DNA from: Kangiella spongicola | GTDB lineage: Bacteria > Pseudomonadota > Gammaproteobacteria > Enterobacterales > Kangiellaceae | Direction: 5' to 3' | Length of the DNA stretch: 64,000 nucleotides | Assembly (NCBI RefSeq): GCF_003194565.2 | Contig: NZ_QICH01000002.1 | Coordinates: 62,001-126,000 of the forward strand | Part shown: positions 36,963 through 44,838 of the stretch, in pieces | Numbering within the stretch: position 1 is the first letter of the stretch | Layout: the number at the start of each line of letters is the position of its first letter | Program-made: the position numbers and the translations under genes | The notes under the pieces: model-generated | Database searches by the model: none | What the model was told of the DNA's origin: nothing | The model's input: only the letters and a program-made list of their open reading frames with translations

Positions 36963-37003
36963 CGTCGTTGCGAGACAACGGAGTTGTCGAAGCAATCTCG
37001 CTT
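36963..37003. repeat. CGTCGTTGCGAG hairpin repeat, copy C
   Basis: The inner stem is GACAAC-GGA-GTTGTC: compared with copy A, both sides of one base pair changed together, keeping the stem intact. Confidence 0.8.
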
Positions 37004-37070
37004 TTCATTACACTAAATGACAGGCTCTAGCACAACAAATGTACTCTGCTTCCCAATTTCCTGCAGGCAC

Positions 37071-37099
37071 AAAAAATGCCGCATTAAGCGGCATTCTTT
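37071..37099 (-). terminator. Second terminator paired with a tRNA-tail relic
   Basis: On the minus strand AATGCCGC / GCGGCATT with a TTAAT loop is followed by a T-run. It lies the same distance from a TTGGTAGTCG stretch as the tRNA-Val terminator does. Confidence 0.55.
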
Positions 37100-37104
37100 T
37101 AAAT

Positions 37105-37114
37105 TTGGTAGTCG
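37105..37114 (-). pseudogene. Relic of a tRNA 3' end
   Basis: TTGGTAGTCG is identical to 37314-37323, the acceptor end of tRNA-Val with its flanking base. Nothing tRNA-like (T arm, anticodon arm) follows on the inner side, so only the tail of a duplicated or deleted tRNA unit remains. Confidence 0.4.
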
Positions 37115-37178
37115 GCAAGTTAATGCTCCTGCAAAACTTGCATTCCCGCAATCCTAGCGGTCACGAATGGATTACTTC

Positions 37179-37258
37179 GGGCTAAAGCCCTTGCCCTAAC
37201 GGGCCAGACTAAAGTCTGTTCATAACGCTCCGCGTTTAGTCAAACCACCTTCGGTGGT
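37179..37258. repeat. Array of five consecutive mini-hairpins
   Basis: GGGCTAAAGCCC (37179-37190), GCCCTAACGGGC (37193-37204), CAGACTAAAGTCTG (37205-37218), AACGCTCCGCGTT (37224-37236) and ACCACCTTCGGTGGT (37244-37258) are each perfect short inverted repeats of 12-15 bases, spaced by 0-7 bases. Confidence 0.8.
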
Positions 37259-37282
37259 CCTCATCCACTTTTACATAAACAT

Positions 37283-37308
37283 AAAAAAGCCGCACAAGTG
37301 CGGCTCTT
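37283..37308 (-). terminator. Rho-independent terminator of tRNA-Val
   Basis: On the minus strand AGCCGCAC / GTGCGGCT with a 2-base loop is followed by a T-run, 9 bases past the tRNA 3' end. Confidence 0.85.
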
Positions 37309-37314
37309 TAAAAT

Positions 37315-37391
37315 TGGTAGTCGCGAGTGGATTCGAACCACCGACCCCCACCATGTCAAGGTGGTGCTCTAACCAACTGAGCTACGCGACT
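37315..37391 (-). tRNA. tRNA-Val (anticodon GAC)
   Basis: On the minus strand a 77-base cloverleaf is complete: acceptor AGTCGCG/CGCGACT, D arm GCTC...GAGC, anticodon stem CCACC/GGTGG around the loop TTGACAT (anticodon GAC), T arm with GGTTCGAATCC, and an encoded ACCA end. It closely resembles E. coli tRNA-Val(GAC) in the D, anticodon and T arms. It sits between the end of the polysaccharide locus and the repeat-rich region. Confidence 0.96.
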
Positions 37392-37461
37392 ATTTTGAGT
37401 TCGGGAATTCTACCACAAGATTGGGCTGTTGCAAGTTTAAAAAAACATATTTTCACTGGCC

Positions 37462-39378
37462 CTAGTGCAAAACACTGGTACTTTTAGAACGCCACAAATA
37501 GTCAACAATCTCACTGCTTGGTTGATAGTCAGCTGGAGCCTTCAACAATATCTCTCGTACTTTCTCTTGGTCTCCAGCATCACAAGCTTTCATAAGCTCT
37601 GTAATCAATCCACTCAACTTATTCCATGGCAAGCTTTTTTCCTTTGCTGTCATAATTCGAGGGTGTTCAGTTTCACTAACGTTATCACCGATAAGCAACT
37701 CCTCATATAGTTTCTCACCCGGCCTTAGCCCAGAGTAAATAATCTCGATATCTCCATGAGGATTTTCTTGGTTTTTAATCTGTAATCCCATTAGTTTGAT
37801 TAGATTTATAGCAAGGTCAACAATTTTAACTGGCTCCCCCATATCTAGCACAAAAACATCGCCCCCCTTACCCATAGCACCTGCTTGAATAACTAACTGA
37901 GCAGCCTCAGGGATAGTCATAAAATAACGGGTAATATCTTTATGTGTTACGGTTACAGGGCCCCCTTCACGTATTTGCTTTTCAAAATGAGGGATTACTG
38001 AACCAGATGACCCTAATACGTTTCCGAAGCGAACCATGGTAAAGCGAGTCTTCGACTGTTCTGATGCTAGCGCTTGAAGAACAAGCTCTGAAAATCGTTT
38101 AGTTGCTCCCATAACATTTGTCGGCCTTACCGCTTTGTCAGTCGAAATTAAAACAAACTGCTCAACACCCGCTGTTATAGCTGCTTGGGCCACACACATT
38201 GTCCCTAATATATTATTTCTGATCCCCTCATTAATATTGAACTCAACTAATGGCACATGTTTATATGCAGCGGCATGATAAATCGTCTCTACACCAAACG
38301 CCTTGAGCACAGAGTCAACTTTCAATTTGTCTTGAACTGTTCCAAGTACCTGCCGTACTGGGATCTCAAGACCTTTGTTACGTATAGCCTGTTGAAGCTC
38401 CATTCCTATGGCATATAAAGCAAATTCGGAGCTTTCGAAAAGTACTATTTGTTTTGGATTAAGCCTAATAATTTGGCGACATAATTCAGAACCAATGGAG
38501 CCCCCCGCACCAGTAACCATAACAACTTTGCCTTTTATATCTTGATGCAACAAGGCTTCATTTGGGGGGACAGGATCGCGACCAAGCAAGTCTTCTATGG
38601 AAACATTTTGGAACTCGTCAATTTTCATTTTCCCTTCAACTATATCCTTCAATCCAGGAATCGTCATAACGGGTATGTTGTATTTTTGTAGATCAGTTAA
38701 GATTTCCTTTCTATGGGTAATGCCAATACTTGGTAAAGCTAAAAGAATTCTATCAACGCTGTATTTATTGATTACACTTTCTAATTCAGAAGGTGGGTAA
38801 ACTTTAAGCCCTCTGACTACTACCCCATGCAAATCTGATTTATCATCTATAAAAGCAACAGCATGGTACTCATGGCCATTTGCTGTTGTCTCAGCCAACT
38901 GTCTGCCAGCGGCACCAGCACCGTAAATTAAAACTCTTGTTTTTAGCCTATCAAACCTCATCGTATGATAAGCGCTGATTATAAAGCGCGATCCACTCAA
39001 TGTAATATAAACAACTAAACCATACATTACCGCTGTAGATATATTATATGCTTCAAGGCCAAGAACTTTAGCGAACGAGTAAAAAAACAAAATGGATAAA
39101 ACTGATATGTATAAAACCAGTAGTAATATTCGGAAGCTAACAAAACGAGTTGCCACTTTATACAAGCCAAGCAAGATAAAAGAAGCCAAACAAAAAACGA
39201 CCAAGCCCAAATAATGCAAGTAGTTAATTTCAAAATCTATAGCATCAACTAGATTCATAGATAGGTAGGCCGACATACAGTACGAGAACGTCAGTACCAT
39301 AAAATCCAGAGATAAAAGGATTAAAAGCTTTGCTTTACGAGGTAGCTCGCCAAGTTTTGAGAATGCTTTATCTATCAT
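37462..39378 (-). CDS. UDP-N-acetylglucosamine 4,6-dehydratase family membrane protein (WbpM/PglF-like)
   Basis: The 638-residue protein has four to five N-terminal membrane spans (about residues 15-130), a CoA-binding-like Rossmann domain (about 145-260), and a C-terminal extended SDR domain starting at VTGAGGSIGSELCRQI (about 293). The catalytic triad is of the Ser-Met-Lys kind (STDKAVRPTNVMGATKR), as in WbpM. It should make the 4-keto-6-deoxy sugar from UDP-GlcNAc, the first step toward bacillosamine-type or QuiNAc/FucNAc sugars. Being followed in the pathway by the PglE- and PglD-like products next door favours bacillosamine. It is the last gene of the leftward locus. Confidence 0.92.
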   Translation of the reverse strand: MIDKAFSKLGELPRKAKLLILLSLDFMVLTFSYCMSAYLSMNLVDAIDFEINYLHYLGLVVFCLASFILLGLYKVATRFVSFRILLLVLYISVLSILFFYSFAKVLGLEAYNISTAVMYGLVVYITLSGSRFIISAYHTMRFDRLKTRVLIYGAGAAGRQLAETTANGHEYHAVAFIDDKSDLHGVVVRGLKVYPPSELESVINKYSVDRILLALPSIGITHRKEILTDLQKYNIPVMTIPGLKDIVEGKMKIDEFQNVSIEDLLGRDPVPPNEALLHQDIKGKVVMVTGAGGSIGSELCRQIIRLNPKQIVLFESSEFALYAIGMELQQAIRNKGLEIPVRQVLGTVQDKLKVDSVLKAFGVETIYHAAAYKHVPLVEFNINEGIRNNILGTMCVAQAAITAGVEQFVLISTDKAVRPTNVMGATKRFSELVLQALASEQSKTRFTMVRFGNVLGSSGSVIPHFEKQIREGGPVTVTHKDITRYFMTIPEAAQLVIQAGAMGKGGDVFVLDMGEPVKIVDLAINLIKLMGLQIKNQENPHGDIEIIYSGLRPGEKLYEELLIGDNVSETEHPRIMTAKEKSLPWNKLSGLITELMKACDAGDQEKVREILLKAPADYQPSSEIVDYLWRSKSTSVLH

Positions 39379-39400
39379 AAAGTGTGGCCATTAATGCTAA

Positions 39401-40576
39401 TTACTTTTGAGCTTGCGTCATAACATCGTTAATTACAGTACAAGTCTTTTGAATTTCTTCGTCGGTTAGAGTTGGATGCACTAAGAACATCAAGCTCGTT
39501 TCACCCAGCTGTTTTGCGTTAGGTAAACTCTGCTCGGGGCGCCAAGGCGTATTGTCAAAAGCTTTCTCTAAATACACTTCTGAGCAACTTCCCTGAAAAC
39601 AAGGCACATCACGAGAAACGATTTCGTCAACAATACGATCACGGCTCCAGCCATCTTTTAATTGACTCGGCTCAACAAACGCATAAAACTTATATTGAGC
39701 ATGAAGCATACCATCTGGAGTCCGAGGAACTCGAACCACCGAAAACTCAGAGCAAACAGATTGAATCCTAGTCGCATTCTCATTCCGCCGTTTAGTCCAC
39801 TCCTGCATACGAGTCAGCTGAATACGACCAATAACCGCCTGCATTTCAGTCATGCGCCAGTTAGTACCAAAGCTTTCGTGCAACCAACGAAATCCTGGCG
39901 CGTGCTCTCGCTCATAAACAGCTTCGTAACTTTTCCCATGGTCTTTAAAGGACCACATTTTTCGCCATAACTGTTCATCATTAGTCGTCACCATGCCGCC
40001 TTCTCCACCAGTAGTCATGATCTTATCTTGGCAAAAAGACCAACAGCCGACATGACCAATCGAGCCAACCGAACGACCATTATACTTAGCACCATGTCCC
40101 TGAGCACAGTCTTCGATGACATAAAAACCGTGCATCTCAGCCAGTGCCATAATCGGATCCATATCTGCTGGGCGCCCAGCTAGATGCACAACCACAACAG
40201 CTTTCGTCTTATCCGTAATAAAAGGCTCAATAGTATGAGCTTCAATATTCTGACTATCCAAATCAACATCAGCAAACACAGGAGTCGCTCCAGTGTTCAC
40301 CACCGATGAAACCGAAGCCAAGAAAGTTCTAGGCGTTACAATAACCTCATCGCCTTCGCCTAAACCAAGCGCCTCGAGTGCAACATCAAGAGCAACCGTG
40401 CCATTCATCACAGCAACCGCATATTTAGAGTCAGCAAACTCAGCAAACTCATTCTCAAACTCTCGACACTCAGTACCAGTCCAATAGTTAACTTTGTTCG
40501 ATAAAACAACTTTACTTACAGCATTAGCTTCTTCTTCAGTAAAAGAAGGCCATGGAGAAAAATTAGTATTTAACAT
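39401..40576 (-). CDS. DegT/DnrJ/EryC1 aminotransferase, PglE-like
   Basis: This PLP-dependent sugar aminotransferase of 391 residues has the family motifs VIEDCAQGHGAKYNGRSVG and the PLP-binding Lys in SFCQDKIMTTGGEGG (about residue 190). Given the 4,6-dehydratase gene just downstream, it most likely aminates the 4-keto sugar at C4. A second DegT-family gene at 54.5 kb probably acts at C3 of a uronic acid, so the two are not redundant. It lies 22 bases from the dehydratase gene. Confidence 0.88.
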   Translation of the reverse strand: MLNTNFSPWPSFTEEEANAVSKVVLSNKVNYWTGTECREFENEFAEFADSKYAVAVMNGTVALDVALEALGLGEGDEVIVTPRTFLASVSSVVNTGATPVFADVDLDSQNIEAHTIEPFITDKTKAVVVVHLAGRPADMDPIMALAEMHGFYVIEDCAQGHGAKYNGRSVGSIGHVGCWSFCQDKIMTTGGEGGMVTTNDEQLWRKMWSFKDHGKSYEAVYEREHAPGFRWLHESFGTNWRMTEMQAVIGRIQLTRMQEWTKRRNENATRIQSVCSEFSVVRVPRTPDGMLHAQYKFYAFVEPSQLKDGWSRDRIVDEIVSRDVPCFQGSCSEVYLEKAFDNTPWRPEQSLPNAKQLGETSLMFLVHPTLTDEEIQKTCTVINDVMTQAQK

Positions 40577-40594
40577 GTTTTTCCTATGAATTAG

Positions 40595-41218
40595 TTAAGA
40601 GTTGCACACAACAGTAGCAGGAGCTCCAAAAGCTGTAACATACGAAGGAATATCTTTAACAACAACACTACCAGCACCAATAACCGTATTGTCACCGATA
40701 GATATCCCCTGTCTCACCTGACTTCCCATTCCTACCCAGCTTCCGCTTCCAACGTAAACATTTCCAGCCAAAGCACTGTTTGGACTTAAGTGACAATAAT
40801 CAAGAACCTCGCAATCATGCTCAACGATAGCACCCGAGTTAACAATCCCGCCTTTTCCTACTTTAGCAAAAGCATTAATAACAGCACCAGGAAATACAAC
40901 CGTACCCGACTTTAGGCTTGCATACTGACTAACCGTGGCACTAGAATCGATGAGTACAGGTAATTTAAAACCTAACTCGGATAACGTCTCAAGTTTTTGC
41001 TTCCTAACCGCATTATCACCTATAGCAACAGCTACTTGGTATTCTTTGCGGTCCAGTTCAAGAAGGTCGTCAAAAGTACCATCAATAGACCAATGCTCTA
41101 GTGTTGCCTTACTGGGGTATGCATCATCAAAAAAGCTCACTGTATAGCCTAGCTTCTCAGCTACATTAGCTAAAACTTTACCATGCCCACTGGCCCCTAA
41201 AATTGCTAGCTTAGTCAT
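40595..41218 (-). CDS. NeuD/PglD-like sugar O/N-acetyltransferase
   Basis: The 207-residue protein has an N-terminal Rossmann-like lobe ([21 protein letters not shown]) and a C-terminal left-handed beta-helix of hexapeptide repeats (about residues 90-195, e.g. [18 protein letters not shown]). This two-lobe layout is that of PglD and NeuD. With PglE- and PglC-like neighbours, the likely reaction is N-acetylation of UDP-4-amino-4,6-dideoxy-GlcNAc to UDP-diNAc-bacillosamine. It overlaps the next gene by 8 bases. Confidence 0.88.
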   Translation of the reverse strand: MTKLAILGASGHGKVLANVAEKLGYTVSFFDDAYPSKATLEHWSIDGTFDDLLELDRKEYQVAVAIGDNAVRKQKLETLSELGFKLPVLIDSSATVSQYASLKSGTVVFPGAVINAFAKVGKGGIVNSGAIVEHDCEVLDYCHLSPNSALAGNVYVGSGSWVGMGSQVRQGISIGDNTVIGAGSVVVKDIPSYVTAFGAPATVVCNS

Positions 41219-41807
41219 TATGGTTACCTTTAAAGTGCTCCATAGTTACATTACCATCTGCACTAATACCTTCACGTACAAATACCTTTTTAACGGTTAA
41301 AAAAAGTATTTTCATATCTAACATGAAACTTTGGTTATCAACGTACCAAACATCATATTTAAACTTTTCTTCCCAGCTAATAGCATTGCGCCCATTAACC
41401 TGCGCCCAGCCTGTAATACCAGGCCGAACTTCGTGACGACGCGCTTGTTCCTCGCTATATAACGGCAAATACTTGACTAACAAAGGGCGCGGCCCTACTA
41501 AGCTCATCTCACCTTTTAATACATTCCAAAGGCCAGGTAACTCATCTAGGCTAGTGGAGCGTAGGAAACTACCAAATGCAGTCATCCTTTCACTGTCAGG
41601 CAAAGGTTCGCCATCAGCATTATAAGCATCTCGCATCGTGCGAAATTTTATCATTTCAAAGGTTTTACCATCTTTTCCAGGCCGAACCTGCCGAAACAAA
41701 ACAGGAGAGCCAAGTTTAAAGCGAATTAACAATGTAACTATCAATATAACTGGCATCAGAAGAATTAAAGCTATCAAAGAAACTATAAAGTCAAACAACC
41801 GCTTCAT
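41211..41807 (-). CDS. Initiating sugar-phosphate transferase (PglC-like)
   Basis: This small monotopic phosphoglycosyl transferase of 198 residues has an N-terminal membrane hairpin ([20 protein letters not shown]) and the catalytic core [21 protein letters not shown] with the Lys-Phe-Arg motif, then [25 protein letters not shown]. It moves a sugar phosphate to undecaprenyl phosphate and so starts the repeat unit. Its small size and neighbours point to bacillosamine phosphate. It overlaps its neighbours by 8 and 4 bases. Confidence 0.92.
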   Translation of the reverse strand: MKRLFDFIVSLIALILLMPVILIVTLLIRFKLGSPVLFRQVRPGKDGKTFEMIKFRTMRDAYNADGEPLPDSERMTAFGSFLRSTSLDELPGLWNVLKGEMSLVGPRPLLVKYLPLYSEEQARRHEVRPGITGWAQVNGRNAISWEEKFKYDVWYVDNQSFMLDMKILFLTVKKVFVREGISADGNVTMEHFKGNHND

Positions 41808-43021
41808 TGATTAGCTCCCGTTACCCATGCAACCCACTTATCCGCTAATTCATAACGATTAAACTCCCGCTTAGCTAAGGCCTTAGCATTTTCACCCATT
41901 TTGGGTAAAGCTGCTTTATTATCTGCCGCATGTTCTAGCGCATCAGCAAATGCAATCGGATTATCTGGCTCAACTGAATAGCCACAGTTGTGCTCAGTAA
42001 TCATACCAGCTAACCAGCCTGGGTAATTATTTAGAACTGGTAAACCCGCAGAAATATAATCAAAAAACTTATTAGGTGAAGTACCATAATAAAAGGCAGG
42101 AATATTTGACAATAGTTGTAAACCAACATCAGCGCACTGCATTAGCTCAGCTAGCTTGGCTTTATTTACAGGGTCATGAAAGATCACATTATCTAGCTGC
42201 TCAGACTTTGCTCTTGCTACAAGTTGCGATTTCAGCTTGCCTTGGCCTACAAATACAATTTTGATATCTGTTCTACCGCGTTTTTTTAGTACACTGGCCG
42301 CATTTAGCGCTGCATCTAAACCATTTGCCATACCATGTGTCCCAGTAAAAATAGCCATAAGGTCTGACTCTGTAACACCTTCGGGTCTCCATGGTAAAAC
42401 CTCTTGGCCAAAAATACTCAAATCGCAGCCATTAGGAACTAAGGCCACTTTATCTGCTGCTACGCCACGTTTTTTTATGCCTTCTACAATGCCAGGTGAT
42501 AACCCAATACAACGATGAGCACTTCGATACGACATCCACTCTAAAGCCGACATCATTGCTAATACCGCTGGATTAGTAATCACGCCCATTTCTTTAGGTA
42601 ATTCAGGCCATAAATCACGTACTTCAAAAACAAAGGTTTTACGGCGGAACCAGCGAGCAAAAATACCAGGAATACCAGCAGTTAAAGGTGTAGTAGTTGC
42701 AAATACCACATCATATTTGTGACTCAGTGCTATTCCAATACTTTTTAAAGCAAATTTTGAGAAGGTTGAAGCCCGTTTAATAAATCCATCAGCATTTGAA
42801 TAGGCTAAATCAAATTCAATAATATTAATGCCTTCAACTTGGCCTTGCCTTTTTCCCCTAATAAAATCTACAGTTAAACCGGTATTACCACCACCGTAGC
42901 TACCGCACACCATAGTCACATGATGGCCATGTTTAATTAAACGTTTAGCCATCTCGTATGAACGGATACCTGTAGATCCTTGTGGGGTAGAAAAGTGCTG
43001 GTGAAAATATAGAATTCTCAT
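41804..43021 (-). CDS. Glycosyltransferase family 4 protein (WbuB/PglA-like)
   Basis: The 405-residue GT-B enzyme starts [25 protein letters not shown], typical of WbuB-like transferases. The donor-binding region includes [15 protein letters not shown] and the C-terminal [21 protein letters not shown] with the conserved Glu replaced by Asp in this stretch. It would add the second sugar to the lipid-linked bacillosamine. The gene overlaps the phosphoglycosyl transferase gene by 4 bases and follows the heparinase-like gene by 2 bases. Confidence 0.88.
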   Translation of the reverse strand: MRILYFHQHFSTPQGSTGIRSYEMAKRLIKHGHHVTMVCGSYGGGNTGLTVDFIRGKRQGQVEGINIIEFDLAYSNADGFIKRASTFSKFALKSIGIALSHKYDVVFATTTPLTAGIPGIFARWFRRKTFVFEVRDLWPELPKEMGVITNPAVLAMMSALEWMSYRSAHRCIGLSPGIVEGIKKRGVAADKVALVPNGCDLSIFGQEVLPWRPEGVTESDLMAIFTGTHGMANGLDAALNAASVLKKRGRTDIKIVFVGQGKLKSQLVARAKSEQLDNVIFHDPVNKAKLAELMQCADVGLQLLSNIPAFYYGTSPNKFFDYISAGLPVLNNYPGWLAGMITEHNCGYSVEPDNPIAFADALEHAADNKAALPKMGENAKALAKREFNRYELADKWVAWVTGANQ

Positions 43022-43023
43022 AG

Positions 43024-44838
43024 TTAAAAAGTGACTTCTGTTGTAATTGTTCCGGCTTTACTAACTTCGAGTTCCAATACTGGAATTTTAGACTCTTGAT
43101 AGTAATAACGGGATTCTAAGCCGGTAGTTATCTCTAAGCGATTAATCGGCACGGATGAAGAAAAATTAATTTTGCATAACTTGCTCACCAAGGTTGTATC
43201 CACAATATGCCAGTCAGCAGGGTGCAATCTAAACCTTAAAACTGCTTTATCGGTAAAGCCAGAAACCTTATCGCTAATAGTTAGCGACTGCTCTGTTAAA
43301 GCAATACTGCGAATATGCTCGCAACCAAAACGATCTTTGTAGCCGGCTGCAAAACTCTGACTAGAATCCGTAAGGATTAAGGGCTGCTTAAAGCTGGTTT
43401 TTAACCAATCCCCTAATAAAAACCGGCTTAAGCGTGGCATTTGATCATGATTATCAAATTGCACTGTATTATGGCTTTGCACACCGCCGTAATAGTCAAT
43501 ATATTGCTGGCCTGCATTATAACTAAAGGTGCCGCCATCCCTAAATATGTTTTTATTCCCTAACCAGAAATCGAGATGCAAGGCATCACACTGACTTGGC
43601 CTAAACTTAAAGTTTGGATAACGTAAAAACAGTTCAGTATTAGCTTTTGTAAGATAAGCATAACCACCGTTAGTAAAGTCTTTACTCTTTTTTACGGGGC
43701 TTTTGTTCTTACTTAACGCTATATTTAACCAAAATAAAGGCAAGTTATATTCACCCTCACCTAGATAAGCTAATTGCTGTTTAAAAACAGCACTGGCTAA
43801 CTGTACACTTGGCCTAAAATCACGGTAATCAGTGCCCGTTAATGGTATTAACCTAGCACCATCATTAGCCCCTAAATTTGGTGCATCGCCGCTTTTAACA
43901 TTCGTAAAATAAAATAACCAATCTGTGGCTAGTGCCATTTTGGAATAAAAACGAGAGGAAAATTTATCTAACGAATGCTTAGTGCGCCATACTTCAACTA
44001 GACTGATGCTGTCTAACATTACTCTATGATAATTTACCGAGTACTGGCTAAAGCTGCCATCATCCTCAATTAAATGGTCAATACGGTTTTCTAACCATTT
44101 AACACCTTGTTTTTGCCATTTAAACCCCTCGTTATCACCATTAATGGCTAACCAACTGCCACCAATATATAAAGCAGCAGCTTCAGAGGTACCATGGTTA
44201 TTATCTTGCGCAACAGCATACATAATAGTGGATGAAATACGCTTTAAATGGGCCTTAATAAAACTTAATAAGGCTGGTGTTGAGCTTTTAGTTTGGTCAA
44301 GCAATAACGCAGCAAGCGCTAAATGCATAACCCGAATAGACGCTTCTTGGCCACATTTCCAATTAACGCCATCATAAGGCGCATTATTGTTTAGCCAATC
44401 TAATATCCAATTATTTAACTTGGTTAGTGCATCCTTATCACCCTGCTTAGCTTGTTGAGCAAAGCTAATTACCCAATCAAATCGAGACGCTTCCCATACA
44501 CCTTTAATATCACCCAATTCATTATTAAAATCAGAGATTGCAAACCAAGGTAACGACCTTGTCGCAATTTTTTTTGTCAAACAACTTTGATGCCAATCAG
44601 GAATAGTGCTATTAGTTGTACTTTGGCCAAAATAAGTGTGCTTGCCTAACCATTGTCCATTAGTTTTAGTGTTAACTGTTTCTATATCTTCGGCTGTAAA
44701 AAAAGGGCCCGTTACAATTTCACTCTGTAATTTTTTTACAGGGTTTAAGCCCATTTTAATACTTAACTGATAAAACAGCACACGAGCTAAGTTAGTAACA
44801 CCTAAAGCAAGTGCGGTTTTAATTTTAACTATTTGCAT
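43024..44838 (-). CDS. Heparinase II/III family protein
   Basis: The 604-residue protein has the alpha-toroid of the heparinase II/III and alginate lyase class (about residues 90-360) followed by a C-terminal beta-sandwich (about 375-600). NNHGTSEAAALYIGGSW and YSVNYHRVMLDS hold the Asn/His/Tyr residues expected at the lyase site. No clear signal peptide was seen. Proteins of this kind are often encoded in O-antigen and exopolysaccharide loci beside the bi-domain oxidoreductase, but their role there is not settled. It may cut or modify the uronate-containing glycan. The start overlaps the upstream gene by one base. Confidence 0.85.
   Translation of the reverse strand: MQIVKIKTALALGVTNLARVLFYQLSIKMGLNPVKKLQSEIVTGPFFTAEDIETVNTKTNGQWLGKHTYFGQSTTNSTIPDWHQSCLTKKIATRSLPWFAISDFNNELGDIKGVWEASRFDWVISFAQQAKQGDKDALTKLNNWILDWLNNNAPYDGVNWKCGQEASIRVMHLALAALLLDQTKSSTPALLSFIKAHLKRISSTIMYAVAQDNNHGTSEAAALYIGGSWLAINGDNEGFKWQKQGVKWLENRIDHLIEDDGSFSQYSVNYHRVMLDSISLVEVWRTKHSLDKFSSRFYSKMALATDWLFYFTNVKSGDAPNLGANDGARLIPLTGTDYRDFRPSVQLASAVFKQQLAYLGEGEYNLPLFWLNIALSKNKSPVKKSKDFTNGGYAYLTKANTELFLRYPNFKFRPSQCDALHLDFWLGNKNIFRDGGTFSYNAGQQYIDYYGGVQSHNTVQFDNHDQMPRLSRFLLGDWLKTSFKQPLILTDSSQSFAAGYKDRFGCEHIRSIALTEQSLTISDKVSGFTDKAVLRFRLHPADWHIVDTTLVSKLCKINFSSSVPINRLEITTGLESRYYYQESKIPVLELEVSKAGTITTEVTF

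Larger units (their letters stand above)
36366..37314. repeat. Gene-free, repeat-rich region between metalloprotease and tRNA-Val
   Basis: No gene is seen in these 949 bases. They hold a terminator (36391-36414), a GTCATCCTG...AGGATC repeat (36486-36510), three copies of a CGTCGTTGCGAG hairpin repeat (36576, 36696, 36963), one inverted copy of the rnf-operon repeat (36798-36840), a tRNA-tail relic with terminator (37071-37114), and five successive small hairpins (37179-37258). A unit of about 112-120 bases ending in TTCACAGTAAAC or TTTACAGTAAAC is tandemly repeated (ends at 36560, 36672 and 36792). Confidence 0.8.

Noticed and set aside
37254..37487. Open reading frame crossing the tRNA-Val gene
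   Set aside because: It reads the antisense strand of the tRNA (the familiar spurious GFEPPTPTMSRWCSNQLSYA-type peptide) and has no other support.
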